Positions 53,085 through 63,664 of a stretch of 64,000 nucleotides of DNA are shown here, piece after piece (the first letter of the stretch is position 1; the number at the start of each line of letters is the position of its first letter). The notes beneath the pieces are model-generated. The model searched no databases, was not told where the DNA came from, and was given only the letters and a program-made list of their open reading frames with translations. The position numbers and the translations under genes are program-made. The stretch lies in assembly GCF_000350225.1 (NCBI RefSeq), contig NW_005179011.1:28705-92704 (forward strand). The letters are read 5' to 3'. This DNA comes from Chondrus crispus. Its lineage: Eukaryota > Rhodophyta > Florideophyceae > Gigartinales > Gigartinaceae.

Positions 53085-54361
53085 TGTGGGATAAATCCTC
53101 TCCGTCCTGGGTTGGGTGAGAGGCGGAGGCTTCAAAGATGGAGCACGCGACGCGGACGCGTGGCGCGAATAGATCCGATACGGTCGAACTCGTGAAAAGG
53201 GAGAGGCTCACTGGCCGTTACGCGCAGTCGCCCCTTGGTGCGTAAACGGGAGCGACCGGTAACGGGTTAGAAGACTGCGCGCGGATAAACTACCGAACGG
53301 TCGTAGATTAGAGGCGAAAGGGACGGGGCGAGCTTGCCCCAGTTTACTGCTAAGGACGGGTGTCAGGTCTTAACCCCTCAGAGAGACGCCTCGGACACCT
53401 GTCCCAGTACAGTAGTGCAGTACCTGCCGCCTAGTGCGTGCTGGGTACTGTACACAATTAGAAAGGTAGCGCCATAATTACTACTACCGCACGGACGCTG
53501 CTACTTCACGTGTGAACTACTGTACACGCGTGATGCTTACAGACTACCGCTCGGACGACACGTGTGCTAATGCGCACACGTAATACGCGTAGACCACCGC
53601 ACGGACGACACGTGTGCTATGTACACGGGCGCCACGCCACGAGCGGTCGGTACACGTGCGCGCTCCCTACATGTGGGCACACCCGCCCACGTGTGCTCCA
53701 TGCACGGCCGCCCGGTTAATAACCTCCACGCGCGCGCGCCGGGCGTTTGTAGCATAAACACCCCAACGTCGAGGGGGTGTGCGCACAGTCCTGCTAGACC
53801 CTGATCGGAGAAGGGAAGCAGCCCCAGCTAACGAAACCGGGCGAGCTCGGGTAGCGGTGGTAGAGTGGATATGGTCGGGGACGCGCGCACGCGCGGGCCG
53901 ATCTACGCCTCGACGCCCCGGCGCTGCGCTGGGTGACGTACCAGCGCAGACGGGCGGAGGCGGATCTAGGCTCGCTCGCGTGCTCGCACGTCCCCTGCCC
54001 GCTCGGCTCCTAACTAGATACGGGCTAGTGGGAACCCGTTCTGGAATAAGCGGGGCGAGCTTGACCAGAGGCGTGGGTTCTGGACAAGCTCGTGCTTATC
54101 CTCCCCCGTCCGCCGTCGGTCCGCTCGCGTATTTAATGTACAAGTAAGTCCTGTCATACTACAGTACAGTACGTAGTGGACTGTAGTGCTACTGTAGCCG
54201 GCTACAGTAGTGAGTGCGGGTCGCGCGTACTGCAGGGCTGTCAGCATTCGGTGCTGACAGAACGCCCGCGCGTGCGCGTCGTACTGTAGAGCTCGGGCTC
54301 TACAGTAGCTGATCTAATCTAAATCTCGTCCCAGGGGGTTATACTACAGCGTTATACTACA
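53085..54361 (-). mobile_element. Solo LTR of the A/B/C family inserted in copia, itself carrying a nested solo LTR
   Basis: On the minus strand it starts tgtagtataacgcccgg at 54361 and ends ggatttatcccaca at 53085. Flanks gcaat (53080-53084) and ccaat (54362-54366) match at four of five. Without the nested LTR and its duplication the length is 671 bp, the same as B's LTRs. Copia protease stops at one edge and copia pol resumes at the other. Confidence 0.65.
53748..54348 (-). mobile_element. Nested solo LTR of the A/B/C family
   Basis: 601 bp; on the plus strand begins tgtagcataaacacc and ends ggttatactaca. Perfect target duplication gcgtt at 53743-53747 and 54349-54353, 8 bases from the end of the older LTR. 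Contains the family hairpin in variant form (54238-54260). Confidence 0.9.
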
Positions 54362-55570
54362 CCAATCGGGAGACGAATCTTACCAGTTCCAACAATTTTG
54401 GATCGTCCCTCACAGATATCGACTTCTGTTCCAGCGACTTGATGATAATCGAAGAACATGCGATCCTAAGCAAAATTTCCGCTCGCTCCGCCATCCATCC
54501 AGGTAGACTGCGACTTATTCGTCTTACTCGAGAAACTCCTTTGGAGGACTAGGAAACCCTTGGGGCGCTGGAAGACCTGACTTCAATGTTCTGCGGGAGT
54601 TCCTTCATCACTAAAGGACACGCTATTTCGGTTGAAATCAAACCTGGACTCTGAACGGGGGATGAATCCTCGGCTCGGGTTTCTGTATTGGTACTGGTTG
54701 TTGTACTGTTGATTTCCGTGGCGGTCGTTACGATAGTTCCCGTTCCTGCGAATGAACTGCCTTTGTTACGAGAAAAATTTCCAGGTCTGTTTGCGCGTCC
54801 AAAGCCTTGGTGCTTCTTCTTGGTGAGCTCCTTACGACAATCACTGCGGAAGTTTCCGCGGCGACCACCACCCCAGCATTCGATATTCTTCTTGACCTTG
54901 GGGGATCCACCAAGTCCAAACTTGCTCATCCTTACCGCCGGGGTCGGTGCTTGCAAGTGTCCATGTCCTTTCGTATGCTCCCTACGGTCATGTTCGGACT
55001 TGACATAGCACAAATGGCGTCACAATCCATGGTGTTTGCCTCTGAGAGCAAAGCAATGTGCACATAGGAGTTTGGAAGGGAGCGAAGCAGAATAACAACT
55101 TTGTCGTTTTCCATTACGGGGTGCTTTTGCCTTGCGAGGTTAATTAATATCCGTTCGATGGTATTGAAAAGGTCTTGGGGCTCTTTTACATCCTTGAATA
55201 ACATCGAGTGAAGCTTGTTGCGCAAATTGACCTTTGACTGAAAGTTTTATTTCTGGTACGAGGACTCCAGTTTCTTCCAAACATCGGCGGCAGAATCTAT
55301 ATCGGTAAGTAACTGAGTGACAACGGCGATAGGTTCGGTTCCGAGGTTGAACATGATTTCAGAACGCGCTTTCTTAATCGCTTTGCTTCAGCGGTTGGTA
55401 ATAATTGCAAAAGAGCCGGTATCTGGTTCCGAGTCTGTGATTACATTCAACACATCGTAATAATCGAGGAGTCCCTCTAAGTAAATGCTCCACACCGGAA
55501 AGTCCTGACTCTCCTCCAATTTCAGGATACGTCGACAACTGTCGCTCTCGCTGCGGTTGTCTGCCATCAC
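54362..55570 (-). pseudogene. Ty1/copia Gag and protease, decayed
   Basis: 55570-55388: MADNRSESDSC then ILKLEESQDFPVWSIYLEGL, the N-terminal gag domain. 55225-54932: MRNKLHSMLFKDVKEPQDLF, ILLRSLPNSYVHIALL. 55013-54549: the zinc knuckle has become CWGGGRRGNFRSDC, where the second Cys and the His are lost (Gly, Asn). Near 54520-54362 MDGGASGNFA is the protease active site (normally DSGASxH), followed by GTGKIRLPIG. Two or more frameshifts. Interrupted downstream by the LTR block at 53085-54361. Confidence 0.75.
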
Positions 55571-55982
55571 GTCAATGAGTACTTGTCAGTGTATCTCAAG
55601 CGAATGCTACCATGTAAAAAACTGTGTGTCTCTGTCCAGTATCCCCTTCCTTTTTCTCGTGGTTGCTCGCTTCTGCACACCGCTAAACACCAGAGCGTCC
55701 GGGTAACAGAGAATTTACGCAAAGCCAAATTCGCATGGCTTGCGCACAAAAAACCTTACACGTCACACACATTTAAACTTCAAGCAAAAATCAATCTCCA
55801 AGCCATGCCATGCTTCGTTTACTCAGAGAGTTTGCGAAAGCAAAAAAACCGCCAGGGCACCCCACACTGCGGAGCTGTTTGGAGGGGGTCACTTCCCGCC
55901 AAGCACAACCTTCACTTGTCGCCCACGATCCGCGTGCACGCCCCACACTGCAACTCACCCCGCTTGCCCACTCATTCTTCCC

Positions 55983-56876
55983 ATGGCAACTCCCCTCCCT
56001 CCTTCACCTCCACCAGCACCGCAACCGATCCCCTCTGCAGCTCCGCCTATCCGCCGCCTGAAGCAGATCCGCTTCAACGCGAGCTGGGACCTCATCCTTC
56101 TGAAGACCGTCAGCGCCGTTGAATCCCACGTAGCACCGTTCGGCGATGCACAGCGGCGATTCGAGGAGTTCCTGGACCTCTTCCTGAGCAGTGCACCGGG
56201 CGCATGTGTAGATGGCGTTCAGCTTCCGACGTGGAAGACGCTGAACGACAGGTTCAAGAATGTGATATCCGACCACCGTGCGCTTACAAAGTCTAACACG
56301 CGCGCGTCAGGTATCACCGAGGTACGTGGCGAACGAGAGCAGCTTCTCGATGACCTCATCCTCGAGATCGATGATGATGAGGAGCATCGCCGCGCGGACC
56401 GCAACGAGAAGAGCGAAAAGGATAGGAAGTTACTGGCTGCCGGGGTGCAAATTCGCGAGAAGGCGCTGCGGAGAAGCGCAATCGAGAAGAAGGACGACGG
56501 CGTAGTTGATCTTGTGGGGGAGTTTGCGTCTGTTTGTGTATCTCCTGATGGGAGGCCGAGGCCTGGGCGCAAGAGAAAGCATCGCGTGACCGTAGACTCA
56601 GACGACGAGGAGAAAGAGATGATGCTCGAAGATATTAGGGTTCGGCGGGGTATATCAAAGAAGCAGCTGTAGGTTGAGGAGGCTCGTATCGAAATGGAAA
56701 AGAAGCGAGAGGAAAGAGTGTCGCAGCAGGCCCTTCACGCGCAGGATATAGCGACGCGGCGCCTTGCTCGCGAGGAGAAGAAGGCGGAGGTTGAGATGGA
56801 GGAGAAGCGGCAGGCTCTGGAAGAACGTAAGAACCTCACACGAGTGTTGGCTCCCCTAGTAAAGAATCTTAACTAG
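55983..56876 (+). pseudogene. Harbinger-associated Myb/SANT-like ORF1, element 2
   Basis: ATG 55983 opens MATPLPPSPPPAPQP. Residues about 20-120 form the DNA-binding-like helical domain (FNASWDLILLKTVSAVESHV, FEEFLDLFLSS, WKTLNDRFKNVISDHRAL), followed by a long charged helical tail with a basic stretch GRKRKHRV and acidic DSDDEEKEMM. TAG 56670-56672 interrupts; the frame then runs on as a coiled-coil-like segment (EEKKAEVEMEEKRQALEERK) to TAG 56874-56876. It converges on the transposase on the minus strand. Its domain is unlike the DUF6818 type at 41 kb. One stop only, so either recently broken or read through. Confidence 0.65.
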
Positions 56877-57019
56877 CAATTTTACTTGTGTAACTTCTTT
56901 TTGCCATGAGCGTACCGAGGCGCGACGGCAAAGTACGTGAGCCGTAGGCGAGCTTTGCGAATTACTGGCACGCAGCGCCGCAGGCAGGAGTCGTGCCGAA
57001 GGCATGCGGGGCAGCCGCG

Positions 57020-58210
57020 TGGAACAGCCGCGCAGCCCCGCTCAGGAGGCCAAATAGCGCTCCGAGGAGGGGGGATCGCACTGGAGGTACTCGCCCACCT
57101 GCCCGCCGTGCTTCACGCAGACCTTGAAGTTGGTTAAGAGCGCGGCGCTTTTATAGAGCAGTGAAATCGGCGCCATGCGAACCTTCAGATTTCTCTTGAA
57201 GTCTTGAGAAGACCACAGCTGCTTGATGTCCTTGTACGACCACTAGACGGCCTCCCTAACAGCACTCATGGTAGTGTTGTAGATTTTCTGCGCGTCGCTC
57301 GCCGAGGCTCTTGGGAAAGCACCCTGTAACCACGCACGTAGAACGTATGCGGGGTCACTGTAGATACAGTACTGCTTCCCTTCGATAAGAAGAGACTGCC
57401 TGAGCTGCGAATCAATGCAGCTCTCTCTGTACAGGGTCATATCATGACGGCGACCGACCTCGGGTTCAGACATGGAGAACACGAGCCCATCCGGCGTAGT
57501 GACCGTTTGGTACACCAGGCAGTGAAACCTTCTATGTCCCGAGTAACATGCCCTTGGTAGTGTCCCACTCCCCCCTGGTCGGCTCATTTGGATCTTCGTG
57601 TAGTCGATAAAGCCAACACAATTCTTTAACGCTGCCTCCTTTCGCGACATCGCTTCGGCGTACGTTGATGCCCGTCCTTGCATCAGCTCTGCGCTATAGT
57701 CCAGTATATTTCATTTGCTTGACGTAAACGCTTCTAACACCTCCCAAAAACCTCGCTTAGTACAGAGCTTTGCATGCCAAACAAAATATTTACATCGAAC
57801 CACCTACAGGGAGTAGACAGCTTTCGCAAGACTACACAGCACGCGGTGATAGGGTCACGTCTGTACCTTGAGCGCTTTGTCTTACCACTAGTCCATTCCA
57901 TAAGAGCAGCTACCTTAGGTATCTCCCTACTTCTAAATCTAAACAGTTGTAAACACTCGTGCTCGCTGAACCTGTTCAGGTTGAAACTTGCTGCAGAAAC
58001 GTTTCGGGAGCGCATGCTGATCTTGTGCACATCCCGCTGTGCTGCCGTACACCTGCGCTGTAGTCGGAAAAGGGAAACAGGAGAAGCGTCGGTTAGTACG
58101 GCCAGGCGCAGAAGACTGCGTTTCTTGCTCTTGCGGCCACGAGCTACGCCCATTGAATAGTCTGTCTGTCTCATCGCTGCGTATGCACCCTGATGCCGAC
58201 GGCTGCCCAC
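57020..58210 (-). pseudogene. PIF/Harbinger DDE transposase, element 2
   Basis: 58210-57734: N-terminal half ending FRFRSREIPKVAALMEWTSG, ACCVVLRKLSTPCRWFD. A frame break near 57700. 57683-57243: ALKNCVGFIDYTKIQMSRPG (first Asp), RFHCLVYQTVTTPDGLVFSM, VGRRHDMTLYRES, YCIYSDPAYVLRAWL (second Asp) and DAQKIYNTTMSAVREAV. TAG 57243-57245 falls where the catalytic Glu is expected, and the frame goes on with WSYKDIKQLWSSQDFKRNLK, then LLYKSAALLTNFKVC. The downstream end is uncertain. Inactive, but highly readable, so fairly recent. Confidence 0.8.
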
Positions 58211-58265
58211 CGCGACGTCGGTGTTACCTCATCATGAAGCAAACCCCAAACCCCTGAGCACGAGA

Positions 58266-58769
58266 TGCTGTAATACTCATGTTTACAGCGCAAGCGAATT
58301 TGCGTAAGGCCCCTATTTGTGGCGTGGCTTGATTTGTATTTCTATTTTCAGGAGTCATTTATTCTCAGCAAGGCATGCGAATTTCCCCCTGCGTAAATTC
58401 TCTAATGATCAAGGGAGATGTGCTATCGCGAGATCATTACGGTGCTAGCTTACAATAAATTCAACATGTGTAATTAAACGCATTAGACCTTTCAGGAACA
58501 TAGAAGGGGACAGGTAAAATACTGCATTACATGCCGAACAGGCAGTCCTCGATGACATATGGCCCATTGGTGTCTCAAAAAATCCGTGATTGCCAAAACG
58601 ATTGATATTTCTGATTACGAACTGATAATACACAACTACGTGTTCCACACCTGAGCACCGCGCCAATGCGCAAAAGAGAAGCCTCATCGCAAATTAAACC
58701 GATCACTTCGCATATAACCCGCCCATTTCCTACATAGGTCAATAGCCAGTGCTCAAATATCCGTGCAGC
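58266..58769. other. No gene; contains a Tc1/mariner-terminus-like repeat
   Basis: 58405-58475 is the inverted counterpart of about 32105-32170 (tgtgctatc, cgagatcattac, gtgcta, ttacaataaattcaac). Nothing else recognised. Confidence 0.5.
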
Positions 58770-59335
58770 CCACTTCCCCCTGTCTCACGCCACCGCCCTC
58801 TCCGCCCCACGCCATCAACTTCTCCGCACTAGGCAACCCCCTATCTGCCACAGGCCACCGCCATCTCTGCAACTGGCAACCACCTATCTGCCACCGCCCT
58901 CCCTGCCACAAGCTACAAGCCACCCCACCACAAGCTGCCGCTCCCCTCACCGAAGCAACCGCCCGCCCCGCCACAAGCCGCCGCCCTCCCTGACCCTGGC
59001 CACCGTCCTCCTCACCCAAGCCGCCGCCCTCTTCGTCACAGGCCACCGCCCTTCCTGGAACCGGTCACCGCCCTTCCTGGCACCGGCCACCGCCTTCCCC
59101 GCCCAAGCAGCCGCCCTCCCCGCCACAAGCCGCCGACCTCCCCGTCACAGGCCACCACCTTGCCCACCAACGACCACCGCCCTCAACGACACCGGCCACT
59201 GCCTGCCCGCCCAACCCCACCGCCCTCCAGGCACCACGCCACCGACCTCTCTGCAAGAGACCACCGCCCTCCCTGCGACCGGCCATCGCCCCCCTCCCCA
59301 GAAGTCACTGCCCTCTGCACCACAGGCCTCCTTTC
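58770..59335. repeat. C-rich degenerate minisatellite
   Basis: Many variants of ccaccgccctccctgccaca and gccgccctcc(c/t), about 15-27 bp per unit, drifting in phase. Open frames across it on both strands are repetitive and not called as genes. Confidence 0.8.
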
Positions 59336-59384
59336 TCCCCGTTAAACCACAGTACCGCTGTATCTCGAGGTCAGTGAATTTATA

Positions 59385-60667
59385 ATGGCGTCTTCCTTTA
59401 CTTCGTCAGATGCTGCACAAGCTTTGAAGCTCTTGTCTACCGCTGCGATTGACCGGCATAACGAGCTCGAGATTTTTGAAGGGCTCCATCCTGACAACAG
59501 CGACGAAGACAACGAGTCGGATGCACCCATTTTTGACAAGTTTTACGAAGAGGGAGGTGCGGCAGCAATTCTCGAGATGACAAACTTTTTACCGCCTCAG
59601 TTTGTGGGAATATAGGCTGGATTTCAGGATGTCATCGCCGAAAATTACGACGTGGGAAGGGGTAGGAAATGCGCGCACACCACGAAAGATGTGCTTTTCA
59701 TGACGTTGCCTGTTTTGAAGCACGGTGGGGCATGAGATTTTCTAGCGCGGATGTTTGGGCAGAAGACTTCCGCTTTTGAACGCATGATAGTGCGTTTCAT
59801 ACGCATGCTCTTTGAGCCAGTTTATGAACAGTATGTAGTCTACCAGACCAAACGTTTGTCCATGAAAATGCTGCACGACAACAACCGCATGTTTAAAAAC
59901 TACCCAATGGCAAGATACGCGACTGACGTCACCTTTCAGCCATCGTTTCGGCCTTCAGGAAGCATAGAGGAAGGGAAAAATATTTTAGTGGAAAGCACAA
60001 ATTATACGGATTCAAGGTGGAGGTCTCCGTAAATCCGACCGGATTCGCAGTACCCTCGAGTATGCATGAACCCGGGTCTGGTTCGGATTTGGTTATTTTT
60101 CAAAGCATGCAGTTTTTTCATAGGCGTGCGCAGCGAAAGAGGGACGACGAAAAGGAGATTGGTGACGAGGGGCCGCTGCACGAAAGCTACGCAGGGCAAT
60201 GGGCAATTCTTGCTCACAAAGGCTATCAGGGCGCGGCCGAGTTTTGCAGAATTGCCCACCCTAAGCGCAAACCGCAAGGGGGATTTATGTCTTCAGGGGA
60301 GGTTGCAGAGAACATGGCTATTTCCAGCGATAGAATCATTGTGGAGAACTATTTCGGGCGGTTGTGTGGTCTTTGGAATGTTATAGGATGTAAGTGGAAG
60401 TGGAGTGAAGACAATTATGACCCGGTCTTTAGACTGTGTTTGGGATTGACTAATTTTCATATTCGTTGGAAGCCGTTGCGTGAACAGGATATGAGTCTGT
60501 ATCAACAACTCACGAGTCGTTGGTACAGTATTGGAAACAGTCAGCTTGAGCGGCGACGCCGTATTCAAAAAAGGTATCGTGAGAAACGTGCCGATATCAT
60601 GAAGCGACAGTTTAGGGCGAGCTCTGTGCTCGATTTGCTTGGCCGGGAGCCCAGCGAGGACTGCTAG
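59385..60667 (+). pseudogene. DDE transposase (IS4EU/PIF-like family), copy 1
   Basis: Start MASSFTSSDAAQALKLLSTA; acidic region; then TNFLPPQF, GRGRKCAHTTKDVLFMTLPV, TSAFERMIVRFI and YATDVTFQPSFRPSGS (first Asp). TAG at about 59613, and TGA at about 59733 where copy 2 has Trp. A one-base loss in an A run near 59980 shifts the frame. Then MHEPGSGSDLVIFQSM, LAHKGYQGAAEF, where the usual second Asp (D-K-G-Y, present in copy 2) is His, and SSDRIIVENYFGRLCGLWNV (Glu), and a basic tail RRRRIQKRYREKRADIM. The terminal repeats were not found. It is inactive. Confidence 0.7.
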
Positions 60668-61062
60668 TCACCACCTAGTTACTTGGTTTGTTCGTAAATA
60701 CTATCATTTTGCACTAGGTCTCAAACGCAGATACTCGCCGGGTGCAGTAAGATTTACGTTACTTGCAGAACAAAGATAAATATGTATGTACTTGGTCTTT
60801 ACGAATTTTCTTGATAATCATTGGCCATCCATAGTCTTTTCGTAAAAACCGTTATGATAAATTAAAATTTGGGCAACTGTAAACTGATATCGCAATTGTA
60901 CCGTTCCACAACCGTTCCACAACCTCTCGATCGTCTTTTCCAAAATTCCTCTGCGAGAGAGAATCCTTGGCTAGGCCCCTCCTCCCCCTGCCCACTTCCA
61001 GCCCCAATTACCCTCAGTTCCATCCCCGTCCGCCAGCGCCCCACCCCCCTCCGCACTACCAA
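60668..61062. other. No gene recognised
   Basis: AT-rich to about 60900, then C-rich. Nothing seen. Confidence 0.5.
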
Positions 61063-61135
61063 GTCCCCAGTCCGTTATGTGTGGGACTGACGAATTTCAA
61101 TTGCACAAGCATCCTCTACGTGCTGAGGACGCCGC
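61063..61135 (+). pseudogene. Short fragment of the same DDE transposase family
   Basis: About 70 bp closely matching the segment of copy 2 that encodes LCVGLTNYHLHEHPLRAED (here LTNF-QLHKHPLRAED). It joins directly to the kinase fragment. Confidence 0.65.
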
Positions 61136-61716
61136 CGACCTTCACTGCTCGCGTCTCGCTGCTTCCCTTCTCCCTTCTCCCGCGCATCCTCTCTCTACAC
61201 GGCCTGTTCGTGCACCTGCCGCCCCTACCGCCGTTCCCGCTGACGGCAACGCTGACCGCGCTGGATGCGCATTCCGGTCGCTCCCGCTCCCGTCCCGGCC
61301 GCCCCTCCGCCTGTAATTCCGCAGCGCGCGCGTCGGCGGGGGACCTATTCCCGCGGCACGCGCTGGCCGCCATCTCGCGCCTGTCAAAGAGGCTTTCCGT
61401 CTACGTCCTGCTGCGCCCGCTGGGGAACTGCGCCACATCGATCGTGCGCCTGGTGCGCCGCCGCTCCGACTCCGCGCTCTTCCCGCTCAAGACCCTTCCC
61501 AAGGCCATCGTCCTGGCGTCGCCCAGCTGCGTCGCCCGCCTGCTCGAGGAGCGCCGCGAGCGGGCGCGCTTCGCGCGCGCCCGCACCGTCTTCGTCTACC
61601 CGCTCGTCGACGACTTCGAGACCCGCACGCATCTGTGCCTCGTCACCCCCGTCGCGCGCTACGGCGACCTGGTGTCTCGAGAGACTCGCCCATCTCTTAA
61701 TCTTCGGCGACGATGA
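61136..61716 (+). pseudogene. Protein kinase N-lobe fragment (AGC-like)
   Basis: From about 61385 the frame of 60967-61716 reads SVYVLLRPLGNCATSIVRLV, then SALFPLKTLPKAIVL with the Lys of the ATP site, LEERRERARFARARTVFVYP, and DDFETRTHLCLVTPVARYGD, which follows the N-lobe to hinge pattern of AGC-type kinases (for example phototropin/PVPK-like). The Gly-rich loop has lost its glycines, and the sequence stops being kinase-like after GDL near 61675, before the catalytic loop. A gene fragment, not a working kinase. Confidence 0.6.
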
Positions 61717-62209
61717 CAGCACGCGGGCAATGATGGGGAGCCTTTTCTCCTGGCCCGGGCGCGGGGGCGGTGCCGAGCTGGTCTGCGAGCTGGGCTCGCA
61801 GGCGCATGCGCTTGCGCACGGCGTCGACCTTGGACGTTGGGCGGCAGTGATCTGTGCAGGGCGGCAAGCTGGCGGGCGCGGACGACGTGGACGAGTCGGA
61901 GGCATCCTCCTCCTCCTCGCGGTCCCTGCGGCGGCGATAGGCGGCGTTGAGCGCGGCCAGGAACGGGCGGTGGGTGCAGGCGGCCAGCTGGGTGTCCGTG
62001 GCGCCGAAGCGGTTTGCCAGGTAGGCCGAATGTGCGGTGAGGGTGGGGTTCTCCGCGCTGCGGGCCAGGACGTAGCACGCGAGGTTTTTGAGGCGCACGG
62101 ACAGGGCGGGGCAGCGGTGGTCGGCGAGCAGGACGTCGAGCAGGGCGTCGAGCACACTTGCCGGAGGACTGTGGGTCGGCGCGGTATGTGGGGCCGTTCT
62201 GGACGGCAC
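61697..62209 (-). pseudogene. Unknown gene fragment between transposases
   Basis: 170 codons with a protein-like look: SVLDALLDVLLADHRCPALS, KNLACYVLARSAENPTL, AYLANRFGATDTQLAACTH, then RRRRDREEEED. Helical, no family recognised. It is head-on to the kinase fragment, so the two come from different places or from an inversion. Confidence 0.35.
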
Positions 62210-62403
62210 CGCTGCAGTGGTACGCGGACCTTAAGGTCCGCGTCGCAACGGGGATCCCGGGGCAGGTGAAGTGCGAAAGTGGATGCGGTTCGGGTGATCA
62301 CTATTTTTATGACGAGGGCATCGGGAAACATTTCCCGGAGATGCAACGATACAGAGAAAGACGTTGTTCAGCGTAGCGTCCGGGTCTGGCAACACGACGA
62401 GTG

Positions 62404-63664
62404 TTAGTCGGACTCGTCTGTGTTGTGGATGGATCTGAACTGCATTTCAACTCTGCGACGACGTTTCTCGCGATACCTCCTCTGCACTTGACGGCGTTTC
62501 TGAATCTGAGTAGTTGCGATATGATAACGTCGGTTCTTCATTGTCTTTAAAACTCTAGAGTCCTCAGCACGTAGAGGATGCTCGTGCAAATGATAGTTCG
62601 TCAGTCCCACACACAAACGGAATATAGTGTCGTATCCCGCCTCGCTCCATTTCCACTTCGCCGCCATGACATTCCACAGCCCACAAAGCCGTCCAAAAAA
62701 ATTTCCACTATAATTCTATCACTTAAGATGTGCCTGTTATTTGAAACTTCAGCTTGTGTCAGTGTTCCATTAATGGGCTTTTTCGTTGGATGGATCACAC
62801 GACAGAACTCCTTCGCCCCATAGTACCCTTTATCACACAGTACAGCCCAATAATTGGGGAACTCATCCGACAAAGGCCCATCATCGTCCATATCAGTTTC
62901 ACCTTCTGTTTTGCGAAGTTGTTTCGCATGAAAAGGGAGCATCGCCTCAAATATTTTTAAATCCGACACCGACCCGGGCCCGTGAGCGCTGCAGCCAAGC
63001 GCGAGGCCATTCGGAAGTACCAACACTTCAGTTTTGTACCCATATAATTTGTGCTTGCCACTAAAGTACAGTTTTCCTTCCTCCAGGCTGCCACTAGGGC
63101 GAAAACTTTGCTGGAATATCACATCTGTGGCATAGCGCGCAATAGGGTAGTTTTTAAATCCAATCTTCTTGCTGCTCATGAGTTCCATATTCCACTTCTT
63201 ACTTTGATACTCCACATACTGTTCAAACATTGGATACGAGATAATATCTATAAATTTCATAATCATACGCTCGAACGTGGGACCTTTTAAACTGAACATC
63301 TTGGCCAAGAAGTCCCATTGTCCTCCGTGCTTTAGCACGGCAAGTGTCATAAAAAGGACATCCCGAGGAGTATGTGAACATTTGCGCCCCCGCCCCGCAT
63401 TGTACCTCTCCTTGATTGCCTTTTTCAGGACGCACCAAGTGGCATAGAACTCTGTAGGGCTAAAATTGGTCATCTGGATGATAGCGCTTGCTCCCCCATT
63501 TTCGTAAATTGATCATAAATTGGGGACTCGCTCTCCACCTCCTCGTCCGTATCAATCGCGTCAGAGTCGGATGCAAACTCCTGCAAGTCTGCACGACGCT
63601 CGACGGCGGCATCGAAGAGCAAGAGCAAAGCTCTTTCAGCTTGCGCAGAGGTTACAGATGCCAT
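62404..63664 (-). pseudogene. DDE transposase (IS4EU/PIF-like family), copy 2, nearly intact
   Basis: ATG 63664 opens MASVTSAQAERALLLLFDAA, then an acidic stretch. One extra or lost base in an A/G run near 63505 separates it from 63473-62601, which reads MTNFSPTEFYATWCVLKKAI, GRKCSHTPRDVLFMTLAVLK, YATDVIFQQSFRPSGS (first Asp), GPGSVSDLKIFEAM, LCDKGYYGAKEF (second Asp) and ILSDRIIVE (Glu). A second indel in a T7 run near 62700 shifts to 62667-62404 (KWKWSEAGYDTIFRLCVGLT, basic tail, stop 62404). Only two single-base lesions, both in homopolymers; catalytic residues complete. Confidence 0.75.

Noticed and set aside
61384..62346. 320-codon minus-strand and 334-codon plus-strand open frames across the kinase region
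   Set aside because: Composition follows GC-rich shadows; the kinase frame and the 170-codon minus frame explain the recognisable residues.
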